From Muricea muricata (Eukaryota; Cnidaria; Anthozoa; Malacalcyonacea; Plexauridae): a stretch of DNA of 64,000 nt. The notes under the pieces are model-generated. The model had not been told where the DNA came from. It made no database searches and worked only from the letters and a program-made list of their open reading frames with translations. Location of the stretch: the NCBI GenBank assembly GCA_963855995.1, contig OY979717.1, positions 33,509,997 to 33,573,996 on the forward strand, read 5' to 3'. Numbering within the stretch: the stretch's first letter is position 1; every line of letters starts with the position of its first letter. The translations under genes and the position numbers were made by a program. Positions 24,283 through 35,677 of this stretch are shown piece by piece.

Positions 24283-25030
24283 CATGTCCGGACACAGGCA
24301 AAATGGCCATTTTTCAGTATTTTAGCGGATATTTCAAAAAAGTGCTTTAGACAATGTAAAAGTGGAGGTTTTATGGCCAAATTTTGTCAAAAACTCTACT
24401 TTGGTATTCTGATCAAAATAAGGATGGTTTGGTTACTATTTGAGACATCAGGAAATTTGAGAAATTTTGAATGTCCGGACACAGGCAAAATGGCCATTTT
24501 TTAGTATTTTAGGGGGTATTTCAAAAAAGTGCTTTAGGAAATGTAAACGTGGAGGTTTTCAGGCCAAATTTCGTCAAAAACTCTACTTTGGTATTCTGAT
24601 ATAAATAACGATGGTTTGGTTACTATTTGAGACATCAAGAAATTTGACAAATTTTGCATGTCCGGACAGAGGCAAAATATCCATTTTTCAGTATTTTAGG
24701 GGGTATTTAAAAAAAGTTCTTTGGGCAATGTAAAAGTGGAGGTTTTCAGGCCAAATTTGGTCAGTAACTCTAATTTTCTATTGTGGTCAAAATAACGATG
24801 GTTTGGTTACTATTTGAGACATCAGGAAATTTGAGAAACTTTGCATGTCCGGACACAGGCAAAATATCCATTTTTCAGTATTTAAGAGGGTTTTTAAAAA
24901 AAGTGTTTTAGGCAATGTAAAAGTGGAGGTTTTATGGCCAAATTTCGTCAGGAACTCTAATTTTGTATTCTGATCAAAACAAGGATGGTTTGGTTACTAT
25001 TTGAGACATCCAGAAATTTGAGAAATTTTG
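24283..25030 (+). repeat. 4-mer unit m1/m9, m10, m11, m12 (748 bp)
   Basis: Four monomers of exactly 187 bp. The first starts as m1 (here AGCGGATATTTC and TTAGACAATG) and ends as m9 (CAGGAAATTTGAGAAATTTTGA). The same 4-mer type is at 34,930-35,677. It looks like a deletion product of the 12-mer that lost m2-m9. Confidence 0.8.
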
Positions 25031-27451
25031 CATGTCCGGACACAGGCAAAATGGCCATTTTTCAGTATTTTAGCGGATATTTCAAAAAAGTGCTTTAGAC
25101 AATGTAAAAGTGGAGGTTTTATGGCCAAATTTTGTCAAAAACTCTACTTTGGTATTCTGATCAAAATAAGGATGGTTTGGTTACTATTTGAGACATCAAA
25201 AAATTTGAGAAATTTTGCATGTCCGGACAAAGGCAAACTGGCCATTTTTTAGTATTTTAGGGGGTATTTAAAAAAAGTTCTTTGGGCAATGTAAAAGTGG
25301 AGGTTTTATGGCCAAATTTGGTCAGTAACTCTAATTTTCTATTCTGATCAAAATAAGGATGGTTTTGTTACTATTTGAGACATCAAGAAATTTGAGAAAT
25401 TTTGCATGTCCGGACACAGGCAAAATATCCATTTTTCAGTATTTCAGGGGGTACTTAAAAAAAGTTCTTTGGGCAGTGTAAAAGTGGAGGTTTTCAGGCC
25501 AAATTTGGTCAGTAACTCTAATTTTCTATTCTGATCAAAATAAGGATGGTTTGGTTACTATTTGAGACATCAAGAAATTTGAGAAATTTTGCATGTCCGG
25601 ACACAGGCAAAATATCCATTTTTCAGTATTTTAGGGGGTATTTAAAAAAAGTTCTTTGGGCAATGTAAAAGTGGAGGTTTTCAGGCCAAATTTGGTCGGT
25701 AACTCTAATTTTCTATTCTGATCAAAATATCGATGGTTTAATTACTATTTGAGACATCGGGAAATTTGAGAAACTTCCGGACACAGGAAAATATCCATTT
25801 TTCAGTAGTTAAGGGGTTTTTTAAAAAAAGTGTTTTAGGAAATGTAAAAGTGGAGGTTTTATGGCCAAATTTCGTCAGGAACTCTAATTTTGTATTCTGA
25901 TCAAAATAAGGATGGTTTTGTTACTATTTGAGACATCCAGAAATTTGAGAAATTTTGCATGTCCGGACAGAGGCAAAATGGCCATTTTTCAGTATTTTAG
26001 CGGGTATTTCAAAAAAGTGTTTTAGGCAATATAAAAGTGGATCTTTTATGGCCAAATTTCGTCAAAAACTCTACTTTGGTATTCTGATCAAAATAAGGAT
26101 GGTTTGGTTACTATTTGAGACATCAAGAAATTTGAGAAATTTTGCATGTCCGGACACAGGCAAACTGGCCATTTTTTAGTATTTTAGGGGGTATTTAAAA
26201 AAAGTTCTTTGGGCAATGTAAAAGTGGAGGTTTGCAGGCCAAATTTGTCAGTAACTCTAATTTTCTATTCTGATAAAAATAACGATGGTTTGGTTACTAT
26301 TTGAAACATCAAGAAATTTGAGAAATTTTGCATGCCCGGACACAGGCAAAATATCCATTTTTCAGTATTTTAGGGGGTATTTAAAAAAAGTTCTTTGGGC
26401 AATGTAAAAGTGGAGGTTTTCAGGCCAAATTTGGTCAGTAACTCTAATTTTCTATTCTGATCAAAATAACGATGGTTTGGTTACTATTTGAGACATCGGG
26501 AAATTTGAGAAACTTTGCATATCCGGACACAGGAAAAATATCCATTTTTCAGTATTTAAGGGGTTTTTTAAAAAAAGTGTTTTAGGCAGTGTAAAAGTGG
26601 AGGTTTTATGGCCAAATTTCGTCAGGAACTCTAATTTTGTATTCTGATCAAAATAAGTATGGTTTGGTTACTATTTGAGACATCCAGAAATTTGAGAAAT
26701 TTTGCATGTCCGGACACAGGAAAAATGACCATTTTTCAGTATTTTAGCGGGTATTTCAAAAAAGTGCTTTAGGCAATATAAAAGTGGAGGTTTTAGTGCC
26801 AAATTTGGTCAAAAACTCTACTTTGGTATTCTGATCAAAATAAGGATGGTTTTGTTACTATTTGAGACATCAAGAAATTTGAGAAATTTTGCATGTCCGG
26901 ACACAGGCAAACTGGCCATTTTTTAGTATTTTAGGGGGTATTTAAAAAAAGTTCTTTGGGCAATGTAAAAGTGGAGGTTTTCAGGCCAAATTTGTCAGTA
27001 ACTCTAATTTTCTATTCTGATAAAAATAACGATGGTTTGGTTACTATTTGAAACATCAAGAAATTTTAGAAATTTTGCATGTCCGGACACGGGCAAAATA
27101 TCCATTTTTCAGTATTTTAGGGGGTATTTAAAAAAAGTTCTTTGGGCAATGTAAAAGTGGAGGTTTTCAGGCCAAATTTGGTCAGTAACTCTAATTTTCT
27201 ATTCTGATCAAAATAACGATGGTTTGGTTACTATTTGAGACATCGGGAAATTTGAGAAACTTTGCATATCCGGACACAGGCAAAATATCCATTTTTCAGT
27301 ATTTAAGGGGGTTTTTAAAAAAAGTGTTTTAGGCAATGTAAAAGTGGAGGTTTTTTGGCCAAATTTGGTCAGGAACTCTAATTTGGTATTCTGATCAAAA
27401 TAAGGATGGTTTGGTTAGTATTTGGGATATGAAGAAATTTGAGAACTTTTG
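25031..27451 (+). repeat. C unit, derived 13-mer HOR (2,421 bp), copy 1
   Basis: Monomers start at 25031, 25218, 25405, 25592, about 25776, 25958, 26145, 26331, 26518, 26705, 26892, 27078 and 27265. The types run in rounds: AAACTGGCC monomer, AAAATATCC monomer, m12-like, m1-like. There are three rounds, the first with an additional AAAATATCC monomer. It is ten bases short of 13 x 187: eight in the truncated monomer and one in each of two AAATTTGTCAG monomers. The last monomer is fused to an m8-like tail (GGTTTTTTGGCC, GTTAGTATTTGGGATATG). Confidence 0.83.
25776..25957 (+). repeat. Truncated m12-like monomer (c4)
   Basis: Between GAGAAACT and TCCGGACACAGG the seven bases TTGCATG are missing, and one more base is missing in ACAGGAAAATATCC. 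This removes the CATG box and one arm of the GTCCGGAC dyad. The same deletion is at 45021, 53610, 57153 and 63686, so it is a heritable marker of C units. Confidence 0.85.
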
Positions 27452-29133
27452 CATGTCCGGACACAGGCAAAATGGCCATTTTTCAGTATTTTAGGGGGTA
27501 TTTCAAAAAAGTGCTTTAGGAAATGTAAACGTGGAGGTTTTATGGCCAATTTATGTCAGTAACTCTAATTTGGTATTCTGATCAAAATAAGGATGGTTTG
27601 GTTACTATTTGAGACATCAAGAAATTTGAGAAATTTTGCATGTCCGGACACAGGGAAAATGGCCATTTTTTAGTATTTTAGGGGGTATTTCAAAAAAGTT
27701 CTTTAGGAAATGTAAACGTGGAGGTTTTATGGTCAAATTATGTCAGTAGCTCTAATTTTGTATTCTGATCAAAATAACGATGGTTTGGTTACTATTTGAG
27801 ACATGAAGAAATTTTAGAAATTTTAGACGTCCGGACACAGGCAAAATGGCCATTTTTCAGTATTTTAGGGGATATTTCAAAAAAGAGCTTTAGGCAATGT
27901 AAAAGTGGAGGTTTTTTGGCCAAATTTGGTCAGGAACTCTAATTTGGTATTCTGATCAAAATAAGGATGGTTTGGTTAGTATTTGGGATATGAAGAAATT
28001 TGAGAAATTTTGCATGTCCGGACACAAGCAAAATGGCCATTTTTTAGTATTTTAGGGGGTATTTCAAAAAAGTGCTTTAGGAAATGTAAACGTGGAGGTT
28101 TTATGGCCAATTTATGTCAGTAACTCTAATTTGGTATTCTGATAAAAATAAGGATGGTTTGGTTACTATTTGAGACATCAAGAAATTTGAGAAATTTTGC
28201 ATGTCTGGACAAAGGCAAAATGGCCATTTTTCAGTATTTTAGGTGGTATTTCAAAAAAGTACTTTAGGCAATGTAAAAGTGGAGGTTTTATGGCCAAATT
28301 TGGTCAGGAACTCTAATTTGGTATTCTGATCAAAATAAGGATGGTTTGGTTACAATGTGAGACATCAAGAAATTTACAAATGTTGTATGTCCGGACACTG
28401 GCAAAATGGCCATTTTTCAGTATTTTTTGGGGTATTTCAAAAAAGAGCTTTAGGCAATGAAAATGTGGAGGTTTTATCGCCAAATTTGGTCAGGAACTCT
28501 AATTTGGTATTCTGATTAAAATAAGGATGGTTTGGTTACTATTTTAGACATTGAGAAATTTGAGAAATTTATCATGTCTGGACACAGGCAAAATGGCCAT
28601 TTTTGAGTATTTTTTGGGGTATTTCAAAAAAGAGGAATAGGCAATGTAAAAGTGGAGGTTTTATGGCCAAAATTGGTCAGGAACTCTAATTAGGTATTCT
28701 GATCAAAATAAGGATGGTTTGGTTACTATTTGAGACATCAAGAACTTTGACAAATTTTGCATGTCCGGACACAGGGAAAATGGCCATTTTTTAGTATTTT
28801 AGGGGGTATTTCAAAAAAGTTATTTAGGAAATGTAAACGACAAGGTTTTCAGGCCAAATTTGGTCAGTAACTCTAATTTTCTATTCTGATCAAAATAACG
28901 ATGGTTTGGTTACTATTTGAGACATCAAGAAATTTGACAAATTTTGCATGTCCGGACACAGGCAAAATGGCCATTTTTTAGTATTTTAGGAGGTATTTCA
29001 AAAAATTGGTTTAGGCAATGTAAACGTGGAGGTTTTATGGCCAAATTTCGTCAAAAACTCTACTTTGGTATTCTGATCAAAATAAGGATGGTTTGGTTAC
29101 TATTTGAGACATCAGGAAATTTGAGAAATTTTG
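27452..29133 (+). repeat. B-type monomers, irregular order
   Basis: Starts are 27452, 27639, 27826 (m8), 28013 (m2), 28200 (m3), 28386 (m4), 28573 (m5), 28760 (m6) and 28947 (an m9 front with AAAAAATTGG and an m1-like CGTCAAAAACTC back). m8 runs directly into m2, so m9-m12 and m1 are absent here. The monomer at 28760 has AAACGACAAGG instead of AAACGTGGAGG, a cluster of changes I saw nowhere else. Confidence 0.75.
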
Positions 29134-29881
29134 AATGTCCGGACACAGGCAAAATGGCCATTTTTTAGTATTTTAGGGTGTATTTCAAAAAAGTGCTTTA
29201 GGAAATGTAAACGTGGAGGTTTTATGGCCAATTTATGTCAGTAACTCTAATTTGGTATTCTGATAAAAATAGGGATGGTTTGGTTACTATTTGAGACATC
29301 AAGAAATTTGAGAAATTTTGCATGTCTGGACAAAGGCAAAATGGCCATTTTTCAGTATTTTAGGTGGTATTTCAAAAAAGTACTTTAGGCAATGTAAAAG
29401 TGGAGGTTTTATGGCCAAATTTTGTCAGGAACTCTAATTTGGTATTCTGATTAAAATAAGGATGGTTTGGTTACTATTTTAGACATTGAGAAATTTGAGA
29501 AATTTATCATGTCTGGACACAGGCAAAATGGCCATTTTTGAGTATTTTTTGGGGTATTTCAAAAAAGAGCAATAGGCAATGTAAAAGTGGAGGTTTTATG
29601 GCCAAAATTGGTCAGGAACTCTAATTAGGTATTCTGATCAAAATAAGGATGGTTTGGTTACTATTTGAGACATCAAGAAATTTGACAAATTTTGCATGTC
29701 CGGACACAGGGAAAATGGCCATTTTTTAGTATTTTAGGGGGTATTTCAAACAAGTGCTTTAGGAAATGTAAACGTGGAGGTTTTATGGCCAATTTATGTC
29801 AGTAACTCTAATTTGGTATTCTGATCAAAATAAGGATGGTTTGGTTACTATTTGAGACATCAAGAAATTTTAGAAATTTTG
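29134..29881 (+). repeat. 4-mer tandem duplication (748 bp), copy 1
   Basis: Monomers at 29134 (m10/m2 hybrid, TTAGGGTGTATTTC), 29321 (m3/m4 hybrid), 29508 (m5) and 29695 (CAAACAAG variant). The set repeats in the next 748 bp. Confidence 0.82.
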
Positions 29882-30629
29882 CATGTCCGGACACAGGCAA
29901 AATGGCCATTTTTTAGTATTTTAGGGTGTATTTCAAAAAAGTGCTTTAGGAAATGTAAACGTGGAGGTTTTATGGCCAATTTATGTCAGTAACTCTAATT
30001 TGGTATTCTGATAAAAATAGGGATGGTTTGGTTACTATTTGAGACATCAAGAAATTTGAGAAATTTTGCATGTCTGGACAAAGGCAAAATGGCCATTTTT
30101 CAGTATTTTAGGTGGTATTTCAAAAAAGTACTTTAGGCAATGTAAAAGTGGAGGTTTTATGGCCAAATTTTGTCAGGAACTCTAATTTGGTATTCTGATT
30201 AAAATAAGGATGGTTTGGTTACTATTTTAGACATTGAGAAATTTGAGAAATTTATCATGTCTGGACACAGGCAAAATGGCCATTTTTGAGTATTTTTTGG
30301 GGTATTTCAAAAAAGAGCAATAGGCAATGTAAAAGTGGAGGTTTTATGGCCAAAATTGGTCAGGAACTCTAATTAGGTATTCTGATCAAAATAAGGATGG
30401 TTTGGTTACTATTTGAGACATCAAGAAATTTGACAAATTTTGCATGTCCGGACACAGGGAAAATGGCCATTTTTTAGTATTTTAGGGGGTATTTCAAACA
30501 AGTGCTTTAGGAAATGTAAACGTGGAGGTTTTATGGCCAATTTATGTCAGTAACTCTAATTTGGTATTCTGATCAAAATAAGGATGGTTTGGTTACTATT
30601 TGAGACATCAAGAAATTTTAGAAATTTTG
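29882..30629 (+). repeat. 4-mer tandem duplication (748 bp), copy 2
   Basis: Monomers at 29882, 30069, 30256 and 30443 with the same variants as copy 1, including the rare CAAACAAG and GATAAAAATAGGG. The main visible difference is at the start: copy 1 begins AATGTCC as in m10, copy 2 begins CATGTCC. Confidence 0.82.
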
Positions 30630-31751
30630 CATGTCCGGACACAGGGAAAATGGCCATTTTTTAGTATTTTAGGGGGTATTTAAAAAAAGTTCTTTAGGAA
30701 ATGTAAACGTGGAGGTTTTATGGTCAAATTATGTCAGTAGCTCTAATTTGGTATTCTGATCAAAATAACGATGGTTTGGTTACTATTTTAGACATCAAGA
30801 AATTTTAGAAATTTTAGACGTCCGGACACAGGCAAAATGGCCATTTTTCAGTATTTTAGGGGATATTTCAAAAAAGAGCTTTAGGCAATGAAAAAGTGGA
30901 GGTTTTTTGGCCAAATTTGGTCAGGAACTCTAATTTGGTATTCTGATCAAAATAAGGATGGTTTGGTTAGTATTTGAGATATGAGGAAATTTGAGAAATT
31001 TTGCATGTCCGGACACAGGCAAAATGGCCATTTTTTAGTATTTTAGGAGGTATTTCAAAAAAGTGGTTTAGGCAATGTAAACGTGGAGGTTTTATGGCCA
31101 AATTTCGTCAGGAACTCTAATTTGGTATTCTGATCAAAATAAGGATGGTTTGGTTACTATTTGAGACATCAGGAAATTTGAGAAATTTTGAATGTCCGGA
31201 CACAGGCAAAATGGCCATTTTTTAGTATTTTAGGGGGTATTTCAAAAAAGTGCTTTAGGAAATGTAAACGTGGAGGTTTTCAGGCCAAATTTCGTCAAAA
31301 ACTCTACTTTGGTATTCTGATATAAATAACGATGGTTTGGTTACTATTTGAGACATCAAGAAATTTGACAAATTTTGCATGTCCGGACAGAGGCAAAATA
31401 TCCATTTTTCAATATTTTAGGGGGTATTTAAAAAAAGTTCTTTGGGCAATGTAAAAGTGGAGGTTTTCAGGCCAAATTTGGTCAGTAACTCTAATTTTCT
31501 ATTGTGGTCAAAATAACGATGGTTTGGTTACTATTTGAGACATCAGGAAATTTGAGAAACTTTGCATGTCCGGACACAGGCAAAATATCCATTTTTCAGT
31601 ATTTAAGAGGGTTTTTAAAAAAAGTGTTTTAGGCAATGTAAAAGTGGAGGTTTTATGGCCAAATTTCGTCAGGAACTCTAATTTTGTATTCTGATCAAAA
31701 TAAGGATGGTTTGGTTACTATTTGAGACATCCAGAAATTTGAGAAATTTTG
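30630..31751 (+). repeat. Partial HOR, m7-like then m8 to m12
   Basis: Starts are 30630 (ATGGTCAAATTATG and GTCAGTAGCTC, as at 23161 and 27639), 30817, 31004, 31191, 31378 and 31565. m11 has GGACAGAGGC and CAATATTTTAGG. Confidence 0.78.
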
Positions 31752-32686
31752 CATGTCCGGACACAGGCAAAATGGCCATTTTTCAGTATTTTAGCGGGTA
31801 TTTCAAAAAAGTGCTTTAGGCAATGTAAAAGTGGAGGTTTTATGGCCAAATTTTGTCAAAAACTCTACTTTGGTATTCTGACCAAAATAAGGATGGTTTG
31901 GTTACTATTTGAGACATCAAGAAATTTGAGAAATTTTGCATGTCCGGACACAAGCAAAATGGCCATTTTTTAGTATTTTAGGGGGTATTTCAAAAAAGTG
32001 CTTTAGGAAATGTAAACGTGGAGGTTTTATGGCCAAATTTCGTCAGGAACTCTAATTTGGTATTCTGATCAAAATAAGGATGGTTTGGTTACTATTTGAG
32101 ACATCAGCAAATTTGAGAAATTTTGAATGTCCGGACACAGGCAAAATGGCCATTTTTTAGTATTGTAGGGGGTATTTCAAAAAAGTGCTTTAGGAAATGT
32201 AAACGTGGAGGTTTTCAGGCCAAATTTCGTCAAAAACTCTACTTTGGTATTCTGATATAAATAACGATGGTTTGGTTACTATTTGAGACATCAAGAAATT
32301 TGACAAATTTTGCATGTCCGGACAGAGGCAAAATATCCATTTTTCAGTATTTTAGGGGGTATTTAAAAAAAGTTCTTTGGGCAATGTAAAAGTGGAGGTT
32401 TTCAGGCCAAATTTGGTCAGTAACTCTAATTTTCTATTGTGGTCAAAATAACGATGGTTTGGTTACTATTTGAGACATCAGGAAATTTGAGAAACTTTGC
32501 ATGTCCGGACACAGGCAAAATATCCATTTTTCAGTATTTAAGAGGGTTTTTAAAAAAAGTGTTTTAGGCAATGTAAAAGTGGAGGTTTTATGGCCAAATT
32601 TCGTCAGGAACTCTAATTTTGTATTCTGATCAAAATAAGGATGGTTTGGTTACTATTTGAGACATCCAGAAATTTGAGAAATTTTG
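31752..32686 (+). repeat. 5-mer unit m1, m2/m9, m10, m11, m12 (935 bp)
   Basis: Five monomers of exactly 187 bp. The second starts as m2 (GGACACAAGC) and ends as m9 (TTTCGTCAGG and an AGCAAATTTGAG variant). It is a 12-mer lacking seven monomers through an m2/m9 exchange. Confidence 0.8.
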
Positions 32687-34929
32687 CATGTCCGGACACA
32701 GGCAAAATGGCCATTTTTCAGTATTTTAGCGGGTATTTCAAAAAAGTGCTTTAGGCAATGTAAAAGTGGAGGTTTTATGGCCAAATTTTGTCAAAAACTC
32801 TACTTTGGTATTCTGATCAAAATAAGGATGGTTTGGTTACTATTTGAGACATCAAGAAATTTGAGAAATTTTGCATGTCCGGACACAAGCAAAATGGCCA
32901 TTTTTTAGTATTTTAGGGGGTATTTCAAAAAAGTGCTTTAGGAAATGTAAACGTGGAGGTTTTATGGCCAATTTATGTCAGTAACTCTAATTTGGTATTC
33001 TGATAAAAATAATAATGGTTTGGTTACTATTTGAGACATCAAGAAATTTGAGAAATTATGCATGTCTGGACAAAGGCAAAATGGCCATTTTTCAGTATTT
33101 TAGGTGGTATTTCAAAAAAGTACTTTAGGCAATGTAAAAGTGGAGGTTTTATGGCCAAATTTGGTCAGGAACTCTAATTTGGTATTCTGATCAAAATAAG
33201 GATGGTTTGGTTACTATGTGAGACATCAAGAAATTTACAAATGTTGTATGTCCGGACACTGGCAAAATGGCCATTTTTCAGTATTTTTTGGGGTATTTCA
33301 AAAAAGAGCTTTAGGCAATGAAAAAGTGGAGGTTTTATCGCCAAATTTGGTCAGGAACTCTAATTTGGTATTCTGATTAAAATAAGGATGGTTTGGTTAC
33401 TATTTTAGACATTGAGAAATTTGAGAAATTTATCATGTCTGGACACAGGCAAAATGGCCATTTTTGAGTATTTTTTGGGGTATTTCAAAAAAGAGCAATA
33501 GGCAATGTAAAAGTGGAGGTTTTATGGCCAAAATTGGTCAGGAATTCTAATTAGGTATTCTGATCAAAATAAGGATGGTTTGGTTACTATTTGAGACATC
33601 AAGAAATTTGACAAATTTTGCATGTCCGGACACAGGGAAAATGGCCATTTTTTAGTATTTTAGGGGGTATTTCAAAAAAGTTCTTTAGGAAATGTAAACG
33701 TGGAGGTTTTCAGGCCAAATTTGGTCAGTAACTCTAATTTTCTATTCTGATCAAAATAACGATGGTTTGGTTACTATTTGAGACATCAAGAAATTTGACA
33801 AATTTTGCATGTCCGGACACAGGGAAAATGGCCATTTTTTAGTATTTTAGGGGGTATTTCAAAAAAGTGCTTTAGGAAATGTAAACGTGGAGGTTTTATG
33901 GCCAATTTATGTCAGTAACTCTAATTTTGTATTCTGATCAAAATAACGATGGTTTTGTTACTATTTTAGACATCAAGAAATTTTAGAAATTTTAGACGTC
34001 CGGACACAGGCAAAATGGCCATTTTTCAGTATTTTAGGGGATATTTCAAAAAAGAGCTTTAGGCAATGTAAAAGTGGAGGTTTTTTGGCCAAATTTGGTC
34101 AGGAACTCTAATTTGGTATTCTGATCAAAATAAGGATGGTTTCGTTAGTATTTGAGATATGAGGAAATTTGAGAAATTTTGCATGTCCGGACACAGGCAA
34201 AATGGCCATTTTTTAGTATTTTAGGAGGTTTTTCAAAAAAGTGGTTTAGGCAATGTAAACGTGGAGGTTTTATTGCCAAATTTCGTCAGGAACTCTAATT
34301 TGGTATTCTGATCAAAATAAGGATGGTTTGGTTACTATTTGAGACATCAGGAAATTTGAGAAATTTTGAATGTCCGGACACAGGCAAAATGGCCATTTTT
34401 TAGTATTTTAGGGGGTATTTCAAAAAAGTGCTTTAGGAAATGTAAACGTGGAGGTTTTCAGGCCAAATTTCGTCAAAAACTCTACTTTGGTATTCTGATA
34501 TAAATAACGATGGTTTGGTTACTATTTGAGACATCAAGAAATTTGACAAATTTTGCATGTCCGGACAGAGGCAAAATATCCATTTTTCAGTATTTTAGGG
34601 GGTATTTAAAAAAAGTTCTTTGGGCAATGTAAAAGTGGAGGTTTTCAGGCCAAATTTGGTCAGTAACTCTAATTTTCTATTGTGGTCAAAATAACGATGG
34701 TTTGGTTACTATTTGAGACATCAGGAAATTTGAGAAACTTTGCATGTCCGGACACAGGCAAAATATCCATTTTTCAGTATTTAAGAGGGTTTTTAAAAAA
34801 AGTGTTTTAGGCAATGTAAAAGTGGAGGTTTTATGGCCAAATTTCGTCAGGAACTCTAATTTTGTATTCTGATCAAAATAAGGATGGTTTGGTTACTATT
34901 TGAGACATCCAGAAATTTGAGAAATTTTG
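32687..34929 (+). repeat. Canonical 12-mer HOR (2,243 bp)
   Basis: Complete m1-m12. Copy-specific changes include AATAATAATGG in m2 (about 33,008), GGAATTC in place of GGAACTC in m5 (about 33,541) and GGAGGTTTTTC in m9. m11 carries GGACAGAGGC. Confidence 0.86.
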
Positions 34930-35677
34930 CATGTCCGGACACAGGCAAAATGGCCATTTTTCAGTATTTTAGCGGGTATTTCAAAAAAGTGCTTTAGGCA
35001 ATGTAAAAGTGGAGGTTTTATGGCCAAATTTTGTCAAAAACTCTACTTTGGTATTCTGATCAAAATAAGGATGGTTTGGTTACTATTTGAGACATCAGGA
35101 AATTTGAGAAATTTTGCATGTCCGGACACAGGCAAAATGGCCATTTTTTAGTATTTTAGGGGGTATTTCAAAAAAGTGCTTTAGGAAATGTAAACGTGGA
35201 GGTTTTCAGGCCAAATTTCGTCAAAAACTCTACTTTGGTATTCTGATATAAATAACGATGGTTTGGTTACTATTTGAGACATCAAGAAATTTGACAAATT
35301 TTGCATGTCCGGACAGAGGCAAAATATCCATTTTTCAGTATTTTAGGGGGTATTTAAAAAAAGTTCTTTGGGCAATGTAAAAGTGGAGGTTTTCAGGCCA
35401 AATTTGGTCAGTAACTCTAATTTTCTATTGTGGTCAAAATAACGATGGTTTGGTTACTATTTGAGACATCAGGAAATTTGAGAAACTTTGCATGTCCGGA
35501 CACAGGCAAAATATCCATTTTTCAGTATTTAAGAGGGTTTTTAAAAAAAGTGTTTTAGGCAATGTAAAAGTGGAGGTTTTATGGCCAAATTTCGTCAGGA
35601 ACTCTAATTTTGTATTCTGATCAAAATAAGGATGGTTTGGTTACTATTTGAGACATCCAGATATTTTAGAAATTTTG
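34930..35677 (+). repeat. 4-mer unit m1/m9, m10, m11, m12 (748 bp)
   Basis: Same composition as 24,283-25,030 but with AGCGGGTATTTC, and the hybrid monomer is followed by CATGTCC rather than AATGTCC. The final m12 has CATCCAGATATTTTAG, a local variant. Confidence 0.8.
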
